From the NCBI GenBank assembly GCA_937146765.1, contig CAKZRP010000057.1, positions 1 through 56,775 of the forward strand: a DNA stretch of 56,775 bases. Direction: 5' to 3'. Source of the stretch: an uncultured Paracoccaceae bacterium. GTDB lineage: Bacteria; Pseudomonadota; Alphaproteobacteria; Rhodobacterales; Rhodobacteraceae. The translations under genes and the position numbers were made by a program. Below, piece after piece: positions 28,498 through 37,118 of this stretch; position 1 is the first letter of the stretch, and the number at the start of each line of letters is the position of its first letter. A model generated the notes under the pieces. The model was given only the letters and a program-made list of their open reading frames with translations. It ran no database searches and had not been told where the DNA came from.

Positions 28498-30318
28498 ATG
28501 CTGGACCAGCCTATTGCACAGATCAAAGGCCTTCGCGTGGAGTTTCAAACCAAGGACGGTCCGGTGGTCGGCGTTGAGAATGTTTCGTTTGACGTCAGGT
28601 CTGGTGAAACTTTGTGCATCGTGGGCGAGTCCGGATCGGGCAAATCTGTCTCGTCCCTGTCCTTGATGCGTCTGGTGGAATATGGCGGCGGCACCATCGC
28701 GGGGGGCGAACTGCTGTTCGACAAGGGCGACGGCAAGCCGATGGATCTGGCCAAAGCCGAGACCGAAATGATGAAGCAGATTCGCGGCAATCAGATCGGA
28801 ATGATTTTCCAGGAGCCGATGACCGCGCTCAATCCGGTCTTCACCGTGGGCCGTCAGCTGACCGAAGGTCTGCGAATCCACAAGGGGATGACCAAGAAAG
28901 AGGCAGAGGCCCGCGCCATCGAGATTCTGAAGCAGGTGCGCATCCCCGAGGCGGAGCGTCGGATGACGCAATATCCGCACGAACTCTCCGGCGGGATGCG
29001 GCAGCGGGTGGTGATCGCCATGGCGATGGCCTGCGAGCCGCGCCTGCTGATTGCCGACGAACCCACAACCGCGCTCGACGTGACCATCCAGGCCGAGATC
29101 CTGGCGTTGATGGACCGTCTGAAGCGGGAAACCGGCACGGCGGTGATGTTCATCACCCACGATATGGCCGTGGTGGCGCAGATGGCCGACCGCGTCGTGG
29201 TCATGTATCGCGGCAACAAGGTCGAGGAGGGCACCGTCCACGAGATCTTCGAGAACCCGCAGCACGATTACACCAAGGCGCTCCTGGCTGCCGTGCCCAA
29301 GCTTGGCGAGATGAGCGGCAAGGATTACCCCGAGCCGATGAAGCTGATGGGGGTCGAGCAGCGCGAGATCAAGCCGATCAAGGGCACCGAGGAGGTGCTG
29401 CTGAACGTCGAGAACCTGGTGACCCGATTCCCGGTCAAGGGCGGCATCCTGCGCCGTACCATGGCGCAGGTTCATGCGGTGGAGGATGTCTCCTTCAAGG
29501 TGTTCAAGGGCCAGACCCTCAGCCTTGTGGGCGAATCGGGCTGCGGGAAATCTACCTGCGGTCGTTCGATCCTGCGGCTTGTGGAGCCGCAGTCGGGCAA
29601 GGTGGAATTCGAGGGGCGCGACATTCTCGGTCTGAGCCAGCACGACCTGCACAAGGCGCGGCTGGACATGCAGATGATCTTCCAGGATCCTTTTGCCTCG
29701 CTCAATCCGCAGATGCAGCTCTTGGATCAGGTGGCGGAGCCGATGCGCAACTACAATATCGCCTCCGGGTCGGAGCTGACCGACCGGGTGGCGGCGCTGT
29801 TTGACCGGGTGCACCTGCCGCGCAGCTTCATGCGCCGCTTCCCGCACGAGATGTCGGGCGGCCAGCGCCAGCGGATCGCGATTGCCCGTGCGCTCGCCCT
29901 GAACCCCAAGCTGATCGTCGCGGACGAGGCGGTCTCGGCGCTCGACGTGTCGGTACAGGCGCAGGTCTTGAACTTGATGATGGAGCTGCAGGCGGATCTG
30001 GGTCTGTCCTTCCTCTTCATCAGCCACGATATGGCGGTGGTTGAACGTGTCAGCCATCAGGTCGGCGTGATGTATCTGGGCCGTCTGGTGGAGATCGGCC
30101 CGCGCGCCCGCGTGTTTGAGAACCCGGCCCACCCCTATACGCAGGCCCTGATGAAGGCGGTGCCGATTGCCGACCCGAACCAGCGCAAGAGCGAGAAGGA
30201 CCTGAATTTCAAACCGATCCCCTCGCCTATCCACGATCTGAACTACAGCCCGGAACCCTCGACCTATGTCGAGGTGGAGCCGGGCCATTTCGTGCTGACC
30301 ACCGACTCCGGGTACTGA
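28498..30318 (+). CDS. Fused double ATPase of the peptide ABC transporter (DppD-DppF type)
   Basis: A 606-aa protein with two complete ATP-binding domains in one chain. The first (about 8-270) has Walker A GESGSGKS (Lys49), signature LSGGMRQR and Walker [13 protein letters not shown]. The second (about 305-560) has GESGCGKST (Lys351), MSGGQRQR and [12 protein letters not shown]. Each is followed by an oligopeptide-transporter C-terminal segment. Most Dpp/Opp systems use two separate ATPases. ATG 28498 has AGGATA upstream; the frame is open to 28459. It drives the divergently encoded permeases; the M20 genes follow on the same strand. Confidence 0.93.
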   Translation: MLDQPIAQIKGLRVEFQTKDGPVVGVENVSFDVRSGETLCIVGESGSGKSVSSLSLMRLVEYGGGTIAGGELLFDKGDGKPMDLAKAETEMMKQIRGNQIGMIFQEPMTALNPVFTVGRQLTEGLRIHKGMTKKEAEARAIEILKQVRIPEAERRMTQYPHELSGGMRQRVVIAMAMACEPRLLIADEPTTALDVTIQAEILALMDRLKRETGTAVMFITHDMAVVAQMADRVVVMYRGNKVEEGTVHEIFENPQHDYTKALLAAVPKLGEMSGKDYPEPMKLMGVEQREIKPIKGTEEVLLNVENLVTRFPVKGGILRRTMAQVHAVEDVSFKVFKGQTLSLVGESGCGKSTCGRSILRLVEPQSGKVEFEGRDILGLSQHDLHKARLDMQMIFQDPFASLNPQMQLLDQVAEPMRNYNIASGSELTDRVAALFDRVHLPRSFMRRFPHEMSGGQRQRIAIARALALNPKLIVADEAVSALDVSVQAQVLNLMMELQADLGLSFLFISHDMAVVERVSHQVGVMYLGRLVEIGPRARVFENPAHPYTQALMKAVPIADPNQRKSEKDLNFKPIPSPIHDLNYSPEPSTYVEVEPGHFVLTTDSGY

Positions 30319-30321
30319 CCC

Positions 30322-31488
30322 ATGGTGCAACGACTGTCACCGCTGGAGATCATGACACGTCTGGTCTCCTTCCCGACCGTGAGCCGGGACACCAACCTGC
30401 CTTTGGTGGAGTGGGTCGCCGAATATCTGACGGCCCATGGCATCGAACACTACATCTGGATCGATCCCGATCAGCCGCACAAGGCCGGGCTTTACGCCCA
30501 TGTCGGCCCTCGGGTGGAGGGCGGTTTGGTGCTCTCGGGCCATACCGACGTGGTGCCGGTGGACGGGCAGGACTGGTCCTCTGACCCCTATGTGGTCGAG
30601 GAACGGGACGGCAAATACTACGGTCGCGGCTGCGCCGATATGAAAGGCTTTGACGCGCTGGCGCTCTGGGCCTTGGTCGAGGGGCACTACAGCGATCTGA
30701 AGCGGCCCTTGCAGCTGGCCTATACCTTTGACGAGGAAATCGGCTGCACCGGCGCGCCGCCCCTGATCGTGGAAATGCAGAAACACCTGCCCAAGGCCGA
30801 AGCGGTGATCGTCGGCGAGCCTTCGATGTTGAAGGCGGTGACCGGCCACAAGGGCGGGGCGGGGCTTGCGACCACGGTGACCGGCTACGAGGTGCATTCC
30901 TCGCTGATGCACACCGGGGTCAGCGCGATTATGGAAGGGGCCAAGCTGATCGACTGGGCCAACCACCGCAATATCGAGAACCGGGAAAAGCCGCAGACCG
31001 ATCTGGCCGCGATGTTCACGCCCCCCTGGACCACCTGCCATGTGGGCATGGTTTCGGGCGGTACCGCGCATAACATCACCGCCGGGGAATGCCGGTTCTG
31101 GATGGATTTCCGCGTGGTGCCCGGCGAGTCGCTGCCCGACTGGGAAGCCGCCTACCGCGCCGAGGTCGCGCGGGTTGAGGCCGAAATGCAGGCGGTGCGC
31201 CCCGAGGCGAAGATCGAGGTCGAGAAGGTCTTTCACGTCCCCGGGCTGGTGCCCGAAGAGGACGGCGCGGCGGAAACCCTGGTGCGCAGCCTCACCGGCG
31301 ACAACGGCCGCCATGTGGTCAGCTATGGCACCGAGGCGGGCCAATACCAAGAGGCGGGCTACTCCGCCGTGGTCTGTGGCCCCGGCGATATCGCCCAGGC
31401 GCATCAGGCGGATGAGTTCATCACCGTGGCGCAATTCGAGGCCGGCCATCAGTTCATGCGCGATCTGGTGGCGCGGCTTGCGGCTTGA
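30322..31488 (+). CDS. ArgE-type M20 deacetylase
   Basis: The 388-aa protein resembles acetylornithine deacetylase (ArgE). Metal-site motifs: SGHTDVVPVDGQDW, YYGRGCADMKGFDAL with the bridging Asp, and TFDEEIGCTG with catalytic Glu-Glu. ArgE removes the acetyl group from N-acetylornithine; related enzymes deacylate other N-acyl amino acids. Its position three bases after the transporter ATPase, and next to two M20 amidohydrolases, points to breakdown of an imported N-acylated compound rather than arginine synthesis, which is inference. The weak ribosome-binding site suggests coupling to the ATPase. Confidence 0.85.
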   Translation: MVQRLSPLEIMTRLVSFPTVSRDTNLPLVEWVAEYLTAHGIEHYIWIDPDQPHKAGLYAHVGPRVEGGLVLSGHTDVVPVDGQDWSSDPYVVEERDGKYYGRGCADMKGFDALALWALVEGHYSDLKRPLQLAYTFDEEIGCTGAPPLIVEMQKHLPKAEAVIVGEPSMLKAVTGHKGGAGLATTVTGYEVHSSLMHTGVSAIMEGAKLIDWANHRNIENREKPQTDLAAMFTPPWTTCHVGMVSGGTAHNITAGECRFWMDFRVVPGESLPDWEAAYRAEVARVEAEMQAVRPEAKIEVEKVFHVPGLVPEEDGAAETLVRSLTGDNGRHVVSYGTEAGQYQEAGYSAVVCGPGDIAQAHQADEFITVAQFEAGHQFMRDLVARLAA

Positions 31489-31496
31489 GAGTACTC

Positions 31497-31526
31497 TGGT
31501 CCCGTGCGGAAGGCCGCGCGGGACCA
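31497..31526. other. Long intercistronic hairpin
   Basis: A 13-bp stem with one T-G wobble (31497-31509 with 31514-31526) and an AAGG loop lies just after the ArgE-like stop, beside the palindrome AGAGTACTCT. There is no T run on either strand, so an RNA-stability or processing site is more likely than a terminator. Confidence 0.55.
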
Positions 31527-31660
31527 AAGCCATGGTGACGCAACGTCAGCGCTGAAAGCACAGGCAGAGGGACCGCTCTGTGGTCCAACTGTGCAGTTAC
31601 CCTTGCCAAGCCCGCGGCCATCGGTCACTCCTTTCGCTAACACGTTAAGGAAGGTGTCTC

Positions 31661-32824
31661 ATGCCCGTCAGGAATCGCTTCTCAGACCTCTTGCCCGAAA
31701 TCACCGCTTGGCGGCACGATTTCCACGAAAACCCCGAGCTGATGTACGATGTGCACCGCACCGCGGGGCTGGTTGCTGAGCGGCTCACGGGTTTTGGCTG
31801 CGACGAGGTGGTGCCCGGCGTCGGCCGCACCGGCGTTGTCGGCGTGATCAAGGGCAAGAGCACCGCCTCGGGCAAGGTGATCGCCCTGCGCGCCGATATG
31901 GACGCGCTGCCGATCCACGAGGAAAGCGGCGTCGACTACGCGTCGAAAACGCCCGGCAAGATGCATGCCTGCGGCCACGACGGCCACACGGCAATCCTGC
32001 TCGGCGCGGCGAAGTACCTCTCGGAGACCCGCAACTTCGACGGCACCGTGGTGCTCCTGTTCCAACCCGCCGAGGAAGGCGGGGCAGGCGGCAAGGCCAT
32101 GGTCGACGACGGGGTGATGGATCGCTGGGGCGTGCAGGAGGTTTATGGGTTGCACAACACCCCCGGCCTGCCGGTTGGCCATTTCGAGACCCGCGTCGGC
32201 GGGCTGATGGCCTCCTCGGATGAATTCGAGATCGTGGTGACCGGCAAGGGCGGCCACGCGGCGGCCCCGCATGAGGCGATCGACACCACATTGGTGGCCT
32301 CGCAGATCGTGGTTTCGCTGCATTCCATCGTCTCGCGCACGGTGAACCCGATCCATCGCGTGGTGCTGACCGTCGGCACCTTCGAGACCGACAGCACCGC
32401 CTCCAATGTGATCGCCCATCGCGCCAAGCTGAAAGGCACCGTGCGCACGCTGGATCCGGTCAACCGCAAGCTCGCCGAGGAGCGCATTCGCCGGGTGGCG
32501 GAAGACACCGCCTCGGCCTTTGGTGCCAGTGCCGTGGTGACCTGGGATCCGGGCTATCCGGCAACCGTCAATACCGCCGATGAGGTCGCCCATGCGGTTG
32601 AGGCGGCGCGCGCGGTCTCGGCCCATGTGAACGGCGAGGCCGATCCGATCATGCCGTCGGAGGATTTCTCCTACATGCTTGAAGCGCGCCCCGGCGCCTA
32701 TATGTTCATCGGCAATGGTGACACCGCCATGTGCCACCACCCGGCCTATCGCTTTGACGATAGCGCAATCCCCTATGGCTGCAGCTGGTTCGTGGAGCTC
32801 TGCGAACGACGTATGCCCGCCTGA
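31661..32824 (+). CDS. M20D amidohydrolase, tandem paralogue 1 (HipO-like)
   Basis: This 387-aa protein is an M20D hydrolase like hippurate hydrolase or N-acyl-L-amino-acid amidohydrolase. Metal-site residues sit in MHACGHDGHTA (Cys and His ligands), FQPAEEGGAGG (Glu-Glu) and the later HN and MCHHPAY histidines. GKGGHAAAPHEAIDT marks the dimerisation domain. It likely hydrolyses N-acyl or small amide substrates in the cytosol. ATG 31661 has AAGGAAGG upstream. It is an obvious tandem duplicate of the next gene, with the same length and long shared blocks. Confidence 0.88.
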   Translation: MPVRNRFSDLLPEITAWRHDFHENPELMYDVHRTAGLVAERLTGFGCDEVVPGVGRTGVVGVIKGKSTASGKVIALRADMDALPIHEESGVDYASKTPGKMHACGHDGHTAILLGAAKYLSETRNFDGTVVLLFQPAEEGGAGGKAMVDDGVMDRWGVQEVYGLHNTPGLPVGHFETRVGGLMASSDEFEIVVTGKGGHAAAPHEAIDTTLVASQIVVSLHSIVSRTVNPIHRVVLTVGTFETDSTASNVIAHRAKLKGTVRTLDPVNRKLAEERIRRVAEDTASAFGASAVVTWDPGYPATVNTADEVAHAVEAARAVSAHVNGEADPIMPSEDFSYMLEARPGAYMFIGNGDTAMCHHPAYRFDDSAIPYGCSWFVELCERRMPA

Positions 32825-32907
32825 CCCGACCCTCCCCGCGCCGCGCCCCTCGCGTTTCGCGCCGGGGCATGGGCCGGGACAGACCTGACCGACAAGGAGT
32901 AAGACCA

Positions 32908-34071
32908 ATGCCCGTCAAGAACCGTTTCGCCGAATTGCAGGCCGAGATCACCGCATGGCGCCGTGACATTCATGAGAACCCCGAGATCCTGTTTGAAACC
33001 CACCGCACCTCGGCGCTGGTGGCGGAGAAACTGAAGGAATTCGGCTGCGACGAGGTGGTCACCGGCATTGGCCGCACCGGCGTGGTGGGGGTGATCAAGG
33101 GCAAGACCGACACGGCAGGCAAGGTCATCGGGCTGCGCGCCGATATGGACGCGCTGCCGATCCACGAGGAAACCGGGCTGGACTATGCCTCCAAGACCGC
33201 CAATGCCATGCATGCCTGCGGCCATGACGGCCATACCGCGATGCTCTTGGGCGCCGCCAAGTACCTGTCGGAGACCCGCAATTTCGACGGCACCGTGGTG
33301 GTGATCTTCCAACCCGCTGAAGAAGGCGGCGGCGGCGGTCGTGAGATGTGCGAAGACGGTATGATGGACCGCTGGAACATCCAAGAGGTCTACGGCATGC
33401 ACAATTGGCCGGGTCGCCCGGTCGGCAGCTTTGCCATCCGCGCGGGCGCGTTTTTTGCGGCCACCGATCAGTTCGACATCACCTTCACTGGTAAGGGCGG
33501 TCATGCGGCGAAACCGCATGAGACAATCGACTCGACCGTGATGGCCGCGCAGGCCGTGCTGGCACTGCAAACCATCGCGGCGCGCAATGCCGATCCGGTA
33601 CATCAGATCGTGGTCTCCGTGACCTCGTTCGAGACCTCGTCGAAAGCCTTCAACGTGATCCCCGAACGCGTCCATATCAAAGGCACCGTCCGCACCATGG
33701 CGCCCGAGATGCGCGATCTGGCGGAGAAGCGGATCGGCGAGATTTGCTCCGGCATCGCCACCACCTTTGGCGGCACCGTCGAAGTGAAATACCATCGCGG
33801 CTATCCGGTGATGGTGAACCATGAAGAGCAGACCGAGTTTGCCGCCAAGGTGGCGCGCGATGTCTCGGGCGGCTGTGAGGAAGCACCGCTGGTGATGGGG
33901 GGCGAGGATTTCGCCTTCATGCTGGAGGAGCGCCCGGGCGCCTATATCCTCGTCGGCAATGGCGACACCGCCGCCGTGCACCATCCGAAGTACAACTTCA
34001 CCGACGATGCCATCCCGGCGGGCTGCAGCTGGTGGGCGGAGATCGTCGAGCAGCGGATGCCGGCGGCCTGA
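32908..34071 (+). CDS. M20D amidohydrolase, tandem paralogue 2 (HipO-like)
   Basis: At 387 aa it has the same length as its upstream neighbour and shares GRTGVVGVIKGK, LRADMDALPIHEE, MHACGHDGHTA and LGAAKYLSETRNFDGTVV. Differences cluster in the substrate side: LHNTPGLP becomes MHNWPGRP, the glycine run changes from GGAGG to GGGGG, and MCHHPAY becomes AVHHPKY. That pattern fits divergence in acyl-group or side-chain preference, as inference. AAGGAG precedes ATG 32908. A bidirectional terminator ends the operon. Confidence 0.88.
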   Translation: MPVKNRFAELQAEITAWRRDIHENPEILFETHRTSALVAEKLKEFGCDEVVTGIGRTGVVGVIKGKTDTAGKVIGLRADMDALPIHEETGLDYASKTANAMHACGHDGHTAMLLGAAKYLSETRNFDGTVVVIFQPAEEGGGGGREMCEDGMMDRWNIQEVYGMHNWPGRPVGSFAIRAGAFFAATDQFDITFTGKGGHAAKPHETIDSTVMAAQAVLALQTIAARNADPVHQIVVSVTSFETSSKAFNVIPERVHIKGTVRTMAPEMRDLAEKRIGEICSGIATTFGGTVEVKYHRGYPVMVNHEEQTEFAAKVARDVSGGCEEAPLVMGGEDFAFMLEERPGAYILVGNGDTAAVHHPKYNFTDDAIPAGCSWWAEIVEQRMPAA

Positions 34072-34090
34072 TCGGATCCTCATATCCGGA

Positions 34091-34124
34091 CAAAAGAAGG
34101 GGGTCTTGCTGGCCCCCTTCGTGT
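34091..34124. terminator. Bidirectional intrinsic terminator
   Basis: GAAGGGGG (34096-34103) pairs with CCCCCTTC (34113-34120); leftward reading continues into TTTTG. It separates the rightward M20 operon from the leftward periplasmic-protein gene. Confidence 0.75.
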
Positions 34125-34171
34125 CACTCGCTACTGCACTGTTCCACGCGTTGCTGAACGCGAAGGCAGGT

Positions 34172-34561
34172 TTACTTGTCGAAGCTGCGGCCGATCAGAA
34201 CGCAGGAGTCAAACCCGTCGGGCAGATTGGCCTGACATTCGTTCAGCGCGGCAATGTCGGCCGCCTTCTGGTCGTCAAAGCCCCAGGACTGACCCACCGG
34301 CAGCACGGCGGCGGGTTCGGCGCAGTCGATGGACACGCTGGCCGGATAAACCGGCACCGCGTAGGAGCCGTAGCCGTCAATGCCTGCGGCCCAGGAGACC
34401 ATCTCGGCCTTGGAGCTTTCACAGACACCCTGTGCCACGTTCAACACGCGGACCTTTTCGGCGGCGAGGGCTGCAGGGGCCGGATCGGCCGCAAAGGCGG
34501 GGGCGGCAACGGCCACGGCGGAACCAAGGGTGAGGGCGGTCAGGGTCAGTTTGGTGAACAT
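34172..34561 (-). CDS. Small periplasmic protein with four cysteines
   Basis: The 129-aa product has a Sec signal peptide (MFTKLTLTALT...APAFA, cleavage after about 24). The mature part of about 105 residues has four Cys (in GVCESSK, SIDCAEP, NECQAN, DSCVLIG), probably two disulfides. The ending, AADIAALNECQ...DSCVLIG, recalls a repeat unit seen in small secreted proteins such as DUF4189, but I am not sure. A strong AGGAGG precedes ATG 34561. Function unknown. It is monocistronic. Confidence 0.7.
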   Translation of the reverse strand: MFTKLTLTALTLGSAVAVAAPAFAADPAPAALAAEKVRVLNVAQGVCESSKAEMVSWAAGIDGYGSYAVPVYPASVSIDCAEPAAVLPVGQSWGFDDQKAADIAALNECQANLPDGFDSCVLIGRSFDK

Positions 34562-34585
34562 TTCTACCTCCTTGTCATGGGTGTC

Positions 34586-34597
34586 CATGACGTCATG
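34586..34597. promoter_or_regulatory. 12-bp palindrome upstream of the periplasmic-protein gene
   Basis: CATGACGTCATG is a perfect palindrome 24 nt before the start codon. It could be an operator or a leader hairpin. The binding protein, if any, is unknown. Confidence 0.35.
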
Positions 34598-34664
34598 ACT
34601 TCAAAATGCCAGCGCGTCTGGCGTCTGGTTCGAGAACGTGACGGGGGCGGGAAAGTTCCGTAGA

Positions 34665-34699
34665 AATTTATCGACCCACTGCGCATTGGGCAGCGGGTC
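34665..34699 (-). terminator. Terminator hairpin after the LPS glycosyltransferase gene
   Basis: In leftward reading GACCCGCTGC (34699-34690) pairs with GCAGTGGGTC (34682-34673) with one G-U pair, followed by GATAAATTTC. It lies about 37 nt past the stop codon. Confidence 0.45.
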
Positions 34700-34735
34700 T
34701 TGGTTTTTACATTTATAATCAGTTGCTTGCTCGGG

Positions 34736-35794
34736 TCACTCGGTCAGGAGTGCGCGGTAGATCCGCAGGATCGCCTGTGCTTCGCCCTCGATCTTGAACC
34801 GGGTCGCGACATGGGTCCGGGCTGCATGGGACATTTCAGCCAGTCGGGTCTCGTCCGACAGGAGGTCGATCACATCGGCGGTGATCTTCTCCAGATCCTC
34901 GATCTCGCAAAGGGTCCCGGTCTCGCCCGGCAGCACCAGCTCCTCGAAGGCGCCGACGCGGGTGGCGACTGTCGGGGCGCCGCAGGACATTGCCTCGAGC
35001 GGGGTGAGGCCGAAGCCTTCCCAACGCTGCGGCGCCACATAGAGGTCGAGCGCCTGGAAATGCAGCGGCACCTGTTCCACCGGAACCTCGTCGCGGAACA
35101 GGATGCGATCGGTGAGACCGGCGGCGGCGACCTCCTGTTTCAGCCCGGCAAGAAAGGCCTCGTTGTCGGCGGTGGCCCGGCCCATCATCAACCCGCGCAC
35201 CTTTGGGTTGGCGCGGCAGGCGGCGATCATCGCCTTGATATAGAGGTCGTTGCCCTTCTGGGGACGAATGCGACCGAAGCAGCCCACCAGCAGCCCGTCC
35301 TCGGGCAGATCCAGCTGGCGACGCACGGTGGCCTTGTCAGCGGCGGGGCTGAAGAGGTCGCAGTCGATGCCGTGACGGATCACGGTTGCCTCGCGTTCCA
35401 GATAGCTGGCGGATTTGGCCGAGGTGGAGATCACCGCATCCATCTGCCGGATCAGCCAGCGGGTAAAGCCGGTATGGCGGCGCTGGGCGGCAGAGGTGAA
35501 GAGGAGCCTCAGCCGCTTGCCGAGAAGGTATTTGAGTGCGAGGCCCGCCACCATCTCGTTGTTGCGGCGTGCGTGCCAGACTCGGGCACCCGAGGGCCCC
35601 CGGCGCGACATGGTCCAGAGGGCGGAGGGTTTGACCTGCGGCACCTCGGCGGGCAGCTCCGGCGTGGCGGAACAGATGGCGATGTCTCGCGCCTGCAAGG
35701 GCACCAGCCGGATCACGGTGGATGTGACGCCGGAATAGCGTTTCTTGAAGTTCGGGGCGATCACGTCGATCTGGTTAAGGTCGATCCGGCTCAT
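34736..35794 (-). CDS. LPS-core-type glycosyltransferase (GT4, LpcC-like)
   Basis: This 352-aa GT-B enzyme of family GT4 has an N-terminal acceptor domain and a C-terminal nucleotide-sugar domain (from about 165: VGCFGRIRPQKGNDLYIKAM; EGFGLTPLEAMSCGAPTVA with the EX7E-type pair). It is close in pattern to LpcC of Rhizobium, a mannosyltransferase acting on the Kdo of the LPS inner core. The position, 10 nt after waaA in the same operon, supports a core sugar transfer. The sugar itself is inference. A hairpin follows the gene. Confidence 0.82.
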   Translation of the reverse strand: MSRIDLNQIDVIAPNFKKRYSGVTSTVIRLVPLQARDIAICSATPELPAEVPQVKPSALWTMSRRGPSGARVWHARRNNEMVAGLALKYLLGKRLRLLFTSAAQRRHTGFTRWLIRQMDAVISTSAKSASYLEREATVIRHGIDCDLFSPAADKATVRRQLDLPEDGLLVGCFGRIRPQKGNDLYIKAMIAACRANPKVRGLMMGRATADNEAFLAGLKQEVAAAGLTDRILFRDEVPVEQVPLHFQALDLYVAPQRWEGFGLTPLEAMSCGAPTVATRVGAFEELVLPGETGTLCEIEDLEKITADVIDLLSDETRLAEMSHAARTHVATRFKIEGEAQAILRIYRALLTE

Positions 35795-35804
35795 CTTTTG
35801 CCCC

Positions 35805-37109
35805 TTATCCTTGCGGCAGCAGGTCGAGCAGCGCCGCCACGGTCTTGTCCATCTGGTCGGATTGCCGGGTCAGGAACCCGCGCCCCGCCGCGCGCGCCAC
35901 CTCTAGGGCATGTGGATCGTCGCGCCAAGTGGCGACTGCCCGGGCCAGCGTTTCGGCGCCGGTGATCTCTTGTGCGGCACCGATCTGAAGGAGTTCGGCA
36001 AAGGATTCGGCAAAGTTATAGGCGCCAGGACCGGTCAGCACCGCGCCCCCTGCCTGCATCACCTCAAAGGGGTTGTGACCGCCGATCTCTTTCAGCGAGC
36101 CGCCAAGGAACACCAGCGGGCAGAGCGTGTACCAGATGCCGACCTCGCCCAGCGTATCGGCGAGGTAGACCTGCGTTTGCGCCTCGGGCAGGGCGCCAGT
36201 GCTGCGGCGCGCCAGGGTGAGGCCCGCGTCGCGGATCAGCGCCTCGACCACGTCGCCCCGGTTCGGGTGGCGCGGGGCCAGGAGCAGGCAGAGGTCGGGG
36301 TGGGTCCTGAGAAGCTGGCGATGTGCTGCCAGCACCACCTCCTCCTCGCCCGCATGGGTGGAGGAGGCGACCCAGACCGGGCGGTGGCCAAGCGCGGTTT
36401 GCACCTCTGCCAGCGTGGCCTGATCGACCGGTAGGGGATCGGAGACCGCCTTGAGGTTGCTGCCCTCGCGAATACGGTCCGGGTCGCCGCCCATGGCGCG
36501 CAGGTTCTCGGCGGTGCGGCTGTTCTGGGTCAGCATCAGGGCGAACTGGTCGAGCAGGAAACGTGCGGTCCGGTGCCGTTTGGTCCAGCCCGCGACGGAT
36601 TTCTGCGAGAGCCGCGCATTGAGCAGCACCAGCGGCACGCCCGCAGCCCGGGCGCGCACCAACATCTGCGGCCAAAGCTCGCTTTCGACAAAGATGCCGA
36701 GATCGGGCCGCCAATGGCGCAGGAACCGGGCGACCGGCGCGCCGGTGTCGAGCGGCGGGAACTGGTGGCGCGTGCGCGGAGGCAGGCGTTTGGCGATCAG
36801 CTCGGCCGAGGTCGGGGTGCCCGATGTGATGAGGAACTCCAGCTCCGGGTCCGCTGCTCCAAGCCGGTGGATCAGGGTGAGGACAGAGAGGCTCTCGCCC
36901 ACCGAGGCGGCATGAAACCAGACCAGCCGCCCCGAGGGGCGCGGCAGGGAGGCATGTCCGAGACGTTCGCGCACCCGCGGTTCCGCCACGCCATAGTCGC
37001 GCAGCTTGCCCGCGACCCGGCGCCAGACGAAAGGCGCAAGCAGGGGGCTGACGCCACGGTAAAGGTGATAGAGCAGCGTCGGTGCGACCTGCGGCCTGCC
37101 GTCCGTCAT
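35805..37109 (-). CDS. waaA: 3-deoxy-D-manno-octulosonic acid (Kdo) transferase
   Basis: WaaA adds Kdo from CMP-Kdo to the lipid A precursor at the cytoplasmic membrane. The 434-aa protein has the hallmark WFHAASVGE (catalytic Glu), WRPDLGIFVESELWPQML, VLLNARLS and the C-terminal FLGGSLKEIGGHNPFE motif. An N-terminal hydrophobic segment (LLYHLYRGVSPLLAPFVW) may anchor it. I chose ATG 37109 because AAGGCGCG lies upstream; a TTG at 37112 adds only one residue. It lies 9 nt after moaA and 10 nt before the LpcC-like gene in one leftward operon. Confidence 0.94.
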   Translation of the reverse strand: MTDGRPQVAPTLLYHLYRGVSPLLAPFVWRRVAGKLRDYGVAEPRVRERLGHASLPRPSGRLVWFHAASVGESLSVLTLIHRLGAADPELEFLITSGTPTSAELIAKRLPPRTRHQFPPLDTGAPVARFLRHWRPDLGIFVESELWPQMLVRARAAGVPLVLLNARLSQKSVAGWTKRHRTARFLLDQFALMLTQNSRTAENLRAMGGDPDRIREGSNLKAVSDPLPVDQATLAEVQTALGHRPVWVASSTHAGEEEVVLAAHRQLLRTHPDLCLLLAPRHPNRGDVVEALIRDAGLTLARRSTGALPEAQTQVYLADTLGEVGIWYTLCPLVFLGGSLKEIGGHNPFEVMQAGGAVLTGPGAYNFAESFAELLQIGAAQEITGAETLARAVATWRDDPHALEVARAAGRGFLTRQSDQMDKTVAALLDLLPQG

Positions 37110-37118
37110 CAACGCGCC

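Noticed and set aside
28348..30330. 660-aa leftward open frame opposite the fused ATPase
   Set aside because: Shadow frame with His/Arg/Leu-rich sequence and no motif.
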